The notes under the pieces were generated by a model. It did no database searches. It saw only the letters and a program-made list of their open reading frames with translations, and was not told where the DNA came from. Both the position numbers and the translations under genes were made by a program. From Pseudoalteromonas neustonica (GTDB taxonomy: Bacteria; Pseudomonadota; Gammaproteobacteria; Enterobacterales; Alteromonadaceae): 64,000 bases of DNA. Of this stretch, positions 27,402 to 35,027 are shown piece after piece (the first letter of the stretch is position 1; every line of letters starts with the position of its first letter). The DNA lies in assembly GCF_001653135.1 (NCBI RefSeq), contig NZ_BDDS01000010.1:1-64000 (forward strand), in the 5' to 3' direction.

Positions 27402-27495
27402 TCTTACTCCTACTAGTTTACGTGGCTAGTCTATCTTGCTAGCATGGAATGATTAACAGTAATTAGGTGTTAACAGCTTTAACTGAGGGTTCATA

Positions 27496-28374
27496 GTGGA
27501 TAGAATAAAAGCAATTAATATTTTTATCGCGGTATGTCGGGAAAAGAGTTTTTCTAAAGTTGCTAATGAATTTGAGTTATCACCAACGATGGTAAGTAAA
27601 TACATTAATTTTTTAGAAAAAGAGGTGAATGTAAAGCTTTTGAGTAGGAGTACACGAGGTCAAAAACTAACAGAGGCAGGTGAGTTGTATTTGAGTAAAG
27701 CGGCAAAGTTATCTGCACAATATCAACAACTGATGCATGAGATGGAATATTTTTCAGGGGAGCCTCAAGGTCGCATAAAAATAAATGCTCCTGTGACGTA
27801 TGGCACATACCAGCTAACTTATCTCATTAGTGATTTTATGGATAAGTATCCTGATATTCATATTGATTTAGAGCTTTCGGATTCATTGTCTGATGTACTG
27901 TTGGATGATTTTGATATGATCTTTAGGGTCGGTGAGTTAAAGGATGCATCTTATATCTCTAAAAAAGTCGATGAGCAACAACTCATATTTTGTGCTTCTC
28001 CTGCATATTTAAAAGATTTTGGTATACCAAATAACATTAATAATCTTGAAGCACATCTATTTTTGGGATTTAAACCTTGGCAAACACACTCTAGGTTGAA
28101 AAGAGAATTTCAAATAGAATCATTACGGATTGAAGATAGTAAATTTGTGAGTAATAGTGGTAATTGCTTAAGAGTTGCAGCCTGCCAAGGTAAAGGAATA
28201 ATTCTTCAACCATCTTCACTGCTTAAAGAGAACCTAGATAATTCCACCTTGATTAGAATATTAATTGGAGAAGAACCTAACCCACGACCAGTTCATTTAC
28301 TCTATCCAGCGAAAAAACAATTACCTCTCAAGATACGATTGTTTATTGATTTTGTTTCAAACTATCAGAGGTAA
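27496..28374 (+). CDS. LysR family transcriptional regulator
   Basis: 292 residues with GTG start. N-terminal helix-turn-helix KSFSKVANEFELSPTMVSKY (residues about 17-36) and the linker helix; the effector domain begins near residue 90 (GRIKINAPVTYGTYQL). The last part (NPRPVHLLYPAKKQLPLKIR) is typical of the AaeR/DsdC-like LysR group acting on transport or aromatic stress genes. Divergent from lysE; the 94-bp gap should hold its operator. Confidence 0.88.
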   Translation: MDRIKAINIFIAVCREKSFSKVANEFELSPTMVSKYINFLEKEVNVKLLSRSTRGQKLTEAGELYLSKAAKLSAQYQQLMHEMEYFSGEPQGRIKINAPVTYGTYQLTYLISDFMDKYPDIHIDLELSDSLSDVLLDDFDMIFRVGELKDASYISKKVDEQQLIFCASPAYLKDFGIPNNINNLEAHLFLGFKPWQTHSRLKREFQIESLRIEDSKFVSNSGNCLRVAACQGKGIILQPSSLLKENLDNSTLIRILIGEEPNPRPVHLLYPAKKQLPLKIRLFIDFVSNYQR

Positions 28375-28473
28375 CTGCATTTGCAGTATTTTAATTTGAT
28401 CATTGCGAGATTAAAACAACTATCTGTCTAATCGTAGGTTATAAATTAATTTTATTTACCTTTTTAATTCTTG

Positions 28474-28479
28474 TATAAT
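28474..28479 (+). promoter_or_regulatory. -10 box of the current dusA promoter
   Basis: TATAAT at 28474-28479, 70 bp before the dusA start; a weak -35 (TTTATT, 28451-28456) lies 17 bp upstream. The sequence around it (GTATAATnnnCAAAAATnnCAG) resembles that at 24199, at the right end of block 1. Confidence 0.5.
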
Positions 28480-28549
28480 CCTCAAAAATCACCAGTTATT
28501 TCCCTTAGTGTTTACACTAATTTCTAATTTTATTTTTATAGGTAAACCT

Positions 28550-29512
28550 TTGATTTCTAAAAAGCTATCCGTTGCTCCTATGCTTGATTGGACTGATCGT
28601 CATTGCCGTACTTTTCATCGTAAAATGACAAAGCACACAGTGTTGTATACTGAAATGATAACTACTGGTGCTATTTTATTTGGCCGTGGTGATTATCTGC
28701 ATTTCAATGAGCATGAAGGACCGGTTGCTTTACAGTTGGGCGGGTCAGATCCTAAAGCACTTGCTCAGTGTGCAAAATTAGCCGCAGAGCGTGGCTATGA
28801 CGAGATTAATCTTAATGTGGGTTGTCCGTCAGATCGTGTTCAAAATGGTCGTTTTGGTGCATGTTTAATGGGTGAACCGCAACTTGTTGCTGATTGCGTA
28901 GCTGCAATGAAAGAGCAGGCTAATATCCCTGTTACAGTTAAAACCCGTATAGGTATTGATGAGCAAGATTCGTATGAATTCTTATGTGCTTTAATTGAGG
29001 CCAGTCATAATGTTGGTTGTGATGATTTTATTATTCACGCACGAAAAGCGTGGTTAAAAGGCTTAAGCCCTAAAGAAAACCGTGAAGTACCGCCACTTGA
29101 TTACCCACGTGTTTATCAGCTAAAAAAAGACTACCCGCAATTACATTTAAGTTTAAATGGTGGTGTTAAAACGATTGCTGACAGTCAAGCACACCTTGCT
29201 CATGTTGATGGTATTATGATTGGCAGAGAAGCATATAGTAACCCATTTATACTCAGCGAAGTTGATGAAAAGATTTACGGTGACGGTAATTTCACTCAAT
29301 CACGCCATGATGTAGTGCGTTCAATGTATGATTATATTGAATCTGAGATGCAGCAAGGGGCCAACTTTTGGCATATTGCGCGCCATATGTTGGGTATTTT
29401 TCAGGGCCAGCCTGGTGCCCGTGGCTTTCGACGTCATTTATCGGAAAATGGCCACGGAAAACAAGCTGATTTATCAGTGATGGATAAGGCGTTAAGTTTT
29501 GTGCCGCAGTAA
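28550..29512 (+). CDS. dusA: tRNA-dihydrouridine(20/20a) synthase DusA
   Basis: 320 residues from TTG 28550 (AGG upstream); the frame also opens at GTG 28508, but the stubs at 21587 and 24276 show the conserved start near KLSVAPMLD. An FMN- and NADPH-dependent enzyme that reduces uridine 20/20a in the tRNA D loop. FMN-binding N terminus [13 protein letters not shown], the active-site Cys block [37 protein letters not shown], and the phosphate loop [12 protein letters not shown]-type region near residue 220. Its 5' end comes from the adjacent inserted block. Confidence 0.95.
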   Translation: MISKKLSVAPMLDWTDRHCRTFHRKMTKHTVLYTEMITTGAILFGRGDYLHFNEHEGPVALQLGGSDPKALAQCAKLAAERGYDEINLNVGCPSDRVQNGRFGACLMGEPQLVADCVAAMKEQANIPVTVKTRIGIDEQDSYEFLCALIEASHNVGCDDFIIHARKAWLKGLSPKENREVPPLDYPRVYQLKKDYPQLHLSLNGGVKTIADSQAHLAHVDGIMIGREAYSNPFILSEVDEKIYGDGNFTQSRHDVVRSMYDYIESEMQQGANFWHIARHMLGIFQGQPGARGFRRHLSENGHGKQADLSVMDKALSFVPQ

Positions 29513-29545
29513 ATCACTAATTTAATACCGTAATTAGTAGATTAT

Positions 29546-29572
29546 AAAAGCCACTTTTTAGTGGCTTTTTTT
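29546..29572 (+). terminator. dusA terminator
   Basis: Hairpin AAAAGCCACT/AGTGGCTTTT with seven T. Confidence 0.9.
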
Positions 29573-29707
29573 GATCCTAAATTATGGTTAAAAAGCAACT
29601 ATTTTAGTTTTTTTAACCATTTTACATTCAGCTTAAAGTCATTTTAAACTGTTCTTTTTTTGTTTAAGTTTTTGATATAGTTTGGTTTTTATTTTATTTA
29701 AATAACA

Positions 29708-29723
29708 TGGCACAAGTCTTGGA
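29708..29723 (+). promoter_or_regulatory. Sigma-54 promoter of the psp operon
   Basis: TGGCAC-AAGTC-TTGGA matches the -24/-12 sigma-54 consensus (TGGCAC-N5-TTGCA) with one mismatch. It lies 42 bp before pspA, as in other psp operons, which are activated by PspF. Confidence 0.75.
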
Positions 29724-29764
29724 ATCATTAAGTGGTAATCACCCATAATCAACAGGAGAAAGTC

Positions 29765-30439
29765 ATGGGCTTAGTTAATCGTGTAAGTGATCTGATTCAA
29801 TCAAATATAGTAGCTGCGCTAGATAAAGCAGAAGATCCGCAAAAGCTCTTAAACTTGCTTATTCAAGAAATGCAGCAAGCGCTTGGTGAGTGCCGAGCAA
29901 CTGCTGCGGCAATTTTGTGTGAAGAAAAAGTATTGAGACGTCAGCAGACAGAAAAACAAAACAGTATTACACAATGGCAGGAAAAAGCGGAAATCGCGGT
30001 AAGTAAAGGCCGTGATGATTTGGCGGCTGCGGCTCTCAAAGAAAAGCAGCGAGTAGTGTCTGATTTAGCGGCAATTGAGCCTGAGTTAGTTAAACTGACT
30101 GACTCGCTAGAAAAATTGCAAGATGACGCTCAGCGTTTGCAAGAAAAGCTTGGCGCGGCTAAAGCAAAGCAAAGAAGCTTGCTGCAAGTACATAACGTGG
30201 TTAATGCCAGAGTGCGTGTAAATCATCAATTAAACAGTGAAAAAGTAGCGCATGCACTTTCACGCTTTGATGTTATTGAGCGTCGTGTTGATGCGATTGA
30301 AGCGCAGGTTGAGGCTTATGAAATCACTGATTCGGCTAATCAAAATACAACAGCCGATCAAATTGATGCTTTAGTTAAAAATGATGCACTAGAGCAAGAG
30401 CTTGCAGCGTTAAAAATTAAAGTTAAAAAGTCAGCTTAG
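29765..30439 (+). CDS. pspA: Phage shock protein A
   Basis: 224 residues from ATG 29765 (ribosome site AGGAG). An IM30/PspA coiled-coil protein that binds stressed inner membrane and restrains PspF. The N-terminal amphipathic helix GLVNRVSDLIQSNIVAALDKA is followed by long heptad-rich helices, including the DPQKLLNLLIQEMQ motif of the family. Preceded by a sigma-54 promoter and followed by a PspC-domain gene; pspF and pspB are not adjacent. Confidence 0.95.
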   Translation: MGLVNRVSDLIQSNIVAALDKAEDPQKLLNLLIQEMQQALGECRATAAAILCEEKVLRRQQTEKQNSITQWQEKAEIAVSKGRDDLAAAALKEKQRVVSDLAAIEPELVKLTDSLEKLQDDAQRLQEKLGAAKAKQRSLLQVHNVVNARVRVNHQLNSEKVAHALSRFDVIERRVDAIEAQVEAYEITDSANQNTTADQIDALVKNDALEQELAALKIKVKKSA

Positions 30440-30449
30440 GAGTGTTGTT

Positions 30450-30656
30450 ATGAATACTTATAATAGTCAAAAACGTTGGTATAAAGACCCATTAAATAAA
30501 AAAATATCAGGAGTGTGTAGTGGGTTAGCACGACGATTAGATCTACCTGTGTGGGTTACTCGATTGGTTACTATCTTAATGCTTATTCAGTTTCCATTAG
30601 TCATAGGTGCAGGTTATTTAATTGCCCATTGTTGCTTAGAAAGTAAAGTATATTAG
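30450..30656 (+). CDS. pspC: PspC-domain protein
   Basis: 68 residues, a single PspC domain: RWYKDPLNKKISGVCSGLAR, then the DLPVWVTRL motif and one hydrophobic helix. Shorter than E. coli PspC (119 residues), which adds a C-terminal leucine zipper. In the inner membrane PspC senses stress and recruits PspA. It lies 10 bp after pspA. Confidence 0.85.
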   Translation: MNTYNSQKRWYKDPLNKKISGVCSGLARRLDLPVWVTRLVTILMLIQFPLVIGAGYLIAHCCLESKVY

Positions 30657-30665
30657 GAGAGTGCC

Positions 30666-30989
30666 ATGAAGATTGTTGCAGTTTGTCTATTAATTTTGTT
30701 ACTTATGACATCAAGTCCATTTGAGATTATGCAGTTTGATTCATGGCAATTACCGCTATGGTTCACCGATCTCAGCTGGATAGGTATTGAGCTCGTAGGC
30801 GCACTTTTAGCCGTGCTAGCAGTTATTGTATGTATCGCATTGGTTGGTGTGGGGCTGTTAGGTGCTGGTATTGCAGTCTCTTTAGGATTGCTCATTGCGT
30901 TATTATTTGGTTCATTAATGATTGCTTGGCCGTTACTACTCATTGCATTTTTATGTTGGCTTGTTTCTGATAATAAAAAGGTGGCCTAA
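30666..30989 (+). CDS. Small membrane protein of the psp operon
   Basis: 107 residues, very hydrophobic: segments at about 4-20, 38-62 and 63-100 (ALLAVLAVIVCIALVGVGLL, then SLGLLIALLFGSLMIAWPLL). Ribosome site TAGGAG. It lies 9 bp after pspC and so is likely in the same envelope-stress operon. I do not recognise a named family; the position is that of accessory Psp membrane proteins. Confidence 0.75.
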   Translation: MKIVAVCLLILLLMTSSPFEIMQFDSWQLPLWFTDLSWIGIELVGALLAVLAVIVCIALVGVGLLGAGIAVSLGLLIALLFGSLMIAWPLLLIAFLCWLVSDNKKVA

Positions 30990-31077
30990 CAACCACCTAA
31001 ATACTAATTTTACTGACTATTTTTTCACAATTATGCTAAATTTAGTCAATAAAATGATTATCGTAACAAGGATTGAA

Positions 31078-31596
31078 ATGACTCTTAAGCCATTACTTAC
31101 AGCACTCTCTAGTGCTCTTTTAGGGATTAGCCTATACACCTCACCTGTTATTGCACATGCAGAACACCATCACGATACTGACAGTCATATTGTTGTAAAT
31201 AACGCACAAGTAAGGGTTTTTCTACCTGCGAGTAAATCGAGTGTCGGTTATTTTAACTTGGTTAATCAGGGCGATAACGCAGTAACACTTACCAAGGCGA
31301 GTATTGAAAATTTAGGCCGTGTAGAAGTTCATGAGCACCAACACGTTAATGGCATGATGAAAATGAATAAAGTAGATTCATTAAAAATTAAAGCTCATTC
31401 ACAAATCGACTTTAAACCGGGCGGTTATCATTTAATGGTATTTGAACCAAAAGAGCCATTAAAAGTAGGGCAAGAACTTAAACTCACGCTATATTTTAGC
31501 GACGGTAACCGTGTTTTCACTCAGGCAAAAGTGGTTTCGTTAGAGAGCCAAGCAGAACAAGCTGAGCAGTCTAAACAACACCATATGCATCATTAG
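31078..31596 (+). CDS. Periplasmic copper chaperone, PCu(A)C family
   Basis: 172 residues from ATG 31078 (AAGGATTG upstream); the frame opens earlier at 30922, inside the previous gene. Signal peptide to about AHA (residue 28), then a His-rich stretch (EHHHDTDSH). The PCuAC copper site pattern is present: VEVHEHQHVNGMMKMNKVDS followed by KPGGYHLMVF. The C-terminus adds another His/Met tail (KQHHMHH). Such proteins deliver Cu(I) to cytochrome oxidase or periplasmic enzymes. Single gene or first of a run with DUF2333. Confidence 0.88.
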   Translation: MTLKPLLTALSSALLGISLYTSPVIAHAEHHHDTDSHIVVNNAQVRVFLPASKSSVGYFNLVNQGDNAVTLTKASIENLGRVEVHEHQHVNGMMKMNKVDSLKIKAHSQIDFKPGGYHLMVFEPKEPLKVGQELKLTLYFSDGNRVFTQAKVVSLESQAEQAEQSKQHHMHH

Positions 31597-31604
31597 GAGG
31601 TTAA

Positions 31605-32591
31605 ATGTCACAACACAAAGGGAAAATTATCAGTGCGCTGATACTCGTGTTTATTTTATTTTATGCGACGGCAGTTTATTGGAGCGTTGAACCAGCCCGT
31701 ATTGACATAATTACACACGCAAAGCAGCAAGCACAACAACGTGGTGAAAAGTTTGTTACAGGTTATACAACCACAACGTCATTAATTGAAGTTACAAGTA
31801 CATTATTAAATAAGTCAGGTGGGTATTTATCGAATGATATGATGCCGCCGAGTGTGCTTATGGATAATATGCCAGCGTGGGAGTATGGTGCATTAGAAAT
31901 GAGCCGCGATTTAGCGCTCTCAATGCGTAAAGATTTTAGTCGTTCGCAGTCACAATCAACAGAGCATGAAGCATTAAAAAAAGCGCAACCACAATTTAAT
32001 ATTAGCTCTGAAGCGTGGGCATGGCCAAGCGCAGAAAGCGAATACCAAAAAGGGATCGACTTTTTATTGGTCTACCGTTCACAAATTGCAGATCAAAATG
32101 CGCGTGAAAGCCAGTTTTATTCTCGCGCTGATAACTTAAGAGGCTGGTTAAAAGAAGCTGAAAAACGTTTAGGTAGTTTAAGCCAACGTTTAAGTGCAAG
32201 TGTTGGGCAAGAGCGTTTAAATACAGATTTAGCCGGAGATAAAGAGGCACATCAAGCAACGTATGCTCCGTTACAAAGTCAGGTTAAAACATCGTGGTGG
32301 GAAATTGATGATGTTTTTTATGAGTCACGAGGCGCAACTTGGGCTTTATTACATTTTTTGCAAGCGGTAGAATACGACTTTGCTGATGTACTTGAGAAAA
32401 AAAATGCACGTGTTAGCTTGCAGCAAATTATTCGCGAGCTTGAGGCAACCCAAGAAACTGTTTGGAGTCCGGTTATTCTAAATGGTAATGGTTTTGGTTT
32501 TGTTGCAAACCATTCATTAGTGATGGCAAATTACATATCTAGAGCCAACGCGGCTCTTATCGAACTTAGCGAACTTTTAGCGCAAGGATAA
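31605..32591 (+). CDS. DUF2333 family membrane-anchored protein
   Basis: 328 residues. One N-terminal transmembrane anchor (ISALILVFILFYATAVYWSV), then a periplasmic helical domain with TGYTTTTSLIEVTSTLLNKS and MMPPSVLMDNMPAWEYGALE, both typical of DUF2333. Function unknown. The ribosome site is AGGAGG. It lies 8 bp after the copper chaperone and 3 bp before the next gene. Confidence 0.82.
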   Translation: MSQHKGKIISALILVFILFYATAVYWSVEPARIDIITHAKQQAQQRGEKFVTGYTTTTSLIEVTSTLLNKSGGYLSNDMMPPSVLMDNMPAWEYGALEMSRDLALSMRKDFSRSQSQSTEHEALKKAQPQFNISSEAWAWPSAESEYQKGIDFLLVYRSQIADQNARESQFYSRADNLRGWLKEAEKRLGSLSQRLSASVGQERLNTDLAGDKEAHQATYAPLQSQVKTSWWEIDDVFYESRGATWALLHFLQAVEYDFADVLEKKNARVSLQQIIRELEATQETVWSPVILNGNGFGFVANHSLVMANYISRANAALIELSELLAQG

Positions 32592-32594
32592 AAC

Positions 32595-33371
32595 ATGAAA
32601 AAGTACTGTTTAGCTGCCGCCCTTTCGATGGCTTTCTTAGCACCTGTTGCCCACGCAGATACCATATTGGGTTTATACGTTGGTGTTGATGGCTGGCAAT
32701 CTGATAATTCAGGTAGTTTTGCTGACAAAGGTAATACAGCACAAAACTTTAATTTTGAAGATGAAACTTTTGTTAGTTACTACGCAGCGCTTGAGCATCC
32801 TGTGCCATTAGTGCCAAATATTAAATTAAAGTATACAGAGCTAGAGCTAAATGGTTCTACTACGCTCGATACAGCATTTGAATTTAATGGCACAACATAT
32901 AGAAATAATACAGTCGCAAGTACGATGAGTGACTTATCGCACATCGACTATATTCTTTACTACGAAATTTTTGATAATGACTTAGTATCTATCGATTTAG
33001 GTATAAACGCGAAGCAGTTTGATGGTGAAATTACAGTAAGCGGTACTGATAGTTCGAATGCAAATGATGTACAAGTCACTGAAAAAATAGATTTCTCAGG
33101 TTTTGTACCATTGGTTTACGGTCGTGCTGAAGTAGGCTTACCGTTAACGGGGCTTAGTGTTTTCTTCGAGGGTAGCTTATTAGCAATCGATGACAGTAAA
33201 GTGCAAGATTACCAAGCTGGTATTGCATGGGCGCTACTTGATAACTTAGCGGTTGATATGGATATTAAAGCGGGCTATCGCTCAATGGTCATTGAGCTTG
33301 ATGATATTGATAACGTATATACTAATATCGACGCCTCAGGTCCATTTGCAGGTATTCAAATTCATTTTTAA
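32595..33371 (+). CDS. TIGR04219-type outer membrane beta-barrel protein
   Basis: 258 residues. Signal peptide MKKYCLAAALSMAFLAPVAHA, then ILGLYVGVDGWQSD and alternating amphipathic strands ending in GPFAGIQIHF (terminal aromatic). Matches the TIGR04219 outer-membrane family, function unknown. It begins 3 bp after DUF2333, so the two are co-translated. Confidence 0.82.
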   Translation: MKKYCLAAALSMAFLAPVAHADTILGLYVGVDGWQSDNSGSFADKGNTAQNFNFEDETFVSYYAALEHPVPLVPNIKLKYTELELNGSTTLDTAFEFNGTTYRNNTVASTMSDLSHIDYILYYEIFDNDLVSIDLGINAKQFDGEITVSGTDSSNANDVQVTEKIDFSGFVPLVYGRAEVGLPLTGLSVFFEGSLLAIDDSKVQDYQAGIAWALLDNLAVDMDIKAGYRSMVIELDDIDNVYTNIDASGPFAGIQIHF

Positions 33372-33402
33372 TCTCATTAGGGATTAAAATTTTAACGTGG
33401 CA

Positions 33403-34290
33403 TTATTTTTTCGAATGCCACGTTACATCAAACTCCTCATCAAGCGCAGTATTTAACAAATTTTTGTAGCCCTTATTAATAGGCATATTTATTAATTTTC
33501 TTAACTCATCTCCAGTTTGTGTAAACTTGTAATAGCTAAGAACGAGATCGTTGCTTTTAGATTTAAGGATTACTCGTTGCGTTAAAAACGCTAAGTTCAT
33601 TTCATGCCCTGCTTTGAGTGCCGGGGATTCAATCTCTTTTCGATAAACTAGGCCGATATCCATTAAAGTCAGAATGTCAGGAAAGCTAATACCCGCTCTA
33701 CCAAGGTTGAGTGATACTTTGTTACCTTTACGAAGTAAATCAAATAACGACGGCTTTTTATAAAAACCAAGTAGAATTAAATGGCTATTATCTTTTTCAT
33801 TAAAACCGCAGATCGCAGTACATTTTTGTAACGCATCGGCTTCTCGTTGTGTCATTTGCTTTAGCGTTTGTAGGCTTTTAATTGAAAAAGTGCCCGGAGA
33901 TACCGTTTCACCGGCTAAAATTTTGGCCCATAGTTTTTGCATTGATTCGTTCGATGTATCTTCACAGAGTGCGATAAAGCGCTCAACCCAGTCGCTGTCC
34001 GGCTGCCCTTTACAGGTTACATCAGGGCAAAAGCTCATTGCCATAGCCATAATTGCTTCGATATTTTGCTGTTGATTTACCAGTAATAGCTGTTGACGAT
34101 GTTGGGCGCGAGTGAGTATTGGATCTTCACTATTTACGTGATAAGCCAAAGGGGGACGTCCCTGCGGTCCGTAGCTATCCTCACTTTTTTGTGAAACGCG
34201 AACCGTGCTTGCCTTACGTATTGGGCAACCAAGCTTTGACTCAATTATATGAGCTAAGTTAATTTTCGCCTGTGCTGCTTGTATTGTCAT
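33403..34290 (-). CDS. TIGR03899 family protein
   Basis: 295 residues from ATG 34290 (an upstream ATG at 34302 is also possible). Cytoplasmic, no membrane segment. Blocks such as LTRAQHRQQLLLVNQQQNIE and WVERFIALCEDTSNESMQ, WAKILAGETVSPGTFS fit TIGR03899, related to DUF2806-type proteins seen near defence and unknown loci. Function unknown. Its start overlaps the upstream SRPBCC gene by about 30 bp. Confidence 0.72.
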   Translation of the reverse strand: MTIQAAQAKINLAHIIESKLGCPIRKASTVRVSQKSEDSYGPQGRPPLAYHVNSEDPILTRAQHRQQLLLVNQQQNIEAIMAMAMSFCPDVTCKGQPDSDWVERFIALCEDTSNESMQKLWAKILAGETVSPGTFSIKSLQTLKQMTQREADALQKCTAICGFNEKDNSHLILLGFYKKPSLFDLLRKGNKVSLNLGRAGISFPDILTLMDIGLVYRKEIESPALKAGHEMNLAFLTQRVILKSKSNDLVLSYYKFTQTGDELRKLINMPINKGYKNLLNTALDEEFDVTWHSKK

Positions 34291-34834
34291 TCTTGACCTC
34301 AATGTCTTGTATCGTCTGTAGTTGCACGACAGTTTTTAAATTGTTGAGCCCAAGTTCAACGGTATTAGTAAGAATATACTGACTTATTAACGCTAAGTAT
34401 CCACCTAATATAGGTGTTGTTACTTCGCCAAGTAAAGTGCAAGAGATTAAATTACCATTGGCTTTGCGTGTAAAATTAATAGTCCCCGTGGCAATATGCT
34501 CTTCATTAAATAAAATATTTAAATGAATTGTTGATGGTGTAATGTTGGTGATTGTCATTTCACCGAACCCCCAGTTACTCTGCCAAAATTGATGGGCACC
34601 CACACCTGAACTAGGGTTTGAAACATCAAAAATAATGCTCGGGTCCACGGCTTCCCAAGGAGACCATAGTTGCCACTTTGAAAAGTCATTTATATATGGT
34701 TCAATAATCACCTGTTCAGCTTGAATTATTATGCTTTTATTTACTTGATACTGTTGTGGCAGTACTAGCCCTAATACCAATAACAGCATACAAATAACAA
34801 AAATAAATTGGGTAATTTTTTTTATGACTTTAAT
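34259..34834 (-). CDS. SRPBCC (START-like) domain membrane-anchored protein
   Basis: 176 residues from ATG 34789, or 191 if translation starts at an ATT codon (34834-34832). The longer form gives a normal anchor (basic KVIKKITQ followed by hydrophobic FIFVICMLLLVLGLVL), and AAGGA lies 6 bases upstream of that ATT. The domain then reads NDFSKWQLWSPWEAVDPSI and GVGAHQFWQS, typical of polyketide cyclase-like SRPBCC proteins that bind hydrophobic ligands. Coordinates use the longer form; no in-frame ATG/GTG/TTG starts it. Confidence 0.65.
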   Translation of the reverse strand: MKVIKKITQFIFVICMLLLVLGLVLPQQYQVNKSIIIQAEQVIIEPYINDFSKWQLWSPWEAVDPSIIFDVSNPSSGVGAHQFWQSNWGFGEMTITNITPSTIHLNILFNEEHIATGTINFTRKANGNLISCTLLGEVTTPILGGYLALISQYILTNTVELGLNNLKTVVQLQTIQDIEVKNDNTSSTGEN

Positions 34835-35027
34835 AATTATTCCTTAAATATATTTAAGCTATACGAGTATCAAGCTGCTGAACTTCGACTATAATATGTA
34901 AAATGCTATTTACCAATATTAATCAATAATTATGAGCTACAGGCTAAGTAATGATACGCTGTGAGTCAACATTGGTTCGATCTTAACCCTTTAACTGTAC
35001 ACCGTATTTGAAACTGAAGGATTTAAA

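Larger units (their letters stand above)
24312..28578. mobile_element. Cargo block 2 inserted at dusA (integrase-less)
   Basis: Bounded by stub 2 and the intact dusA, about 4.3 kb. The left end repeats GGATGCGATTGA and a GGGACAAAAAGGGA motif near 24379. The right end provides a TATAAT promoter (28474) and the functional 5' end of dusA. Contents: GNAT, dimeric barrel protein, two glutathione transferases, LysE exporter and LysR. AT-richer by eye than the flanking genes. No recombinase. Confidence 0.65.

Noticed and set aside
21620-28578. Prophage remnant at dusA
   Set aside because: No phage structural, replication or lysis genes; all cargo is metabolic or regulatory.
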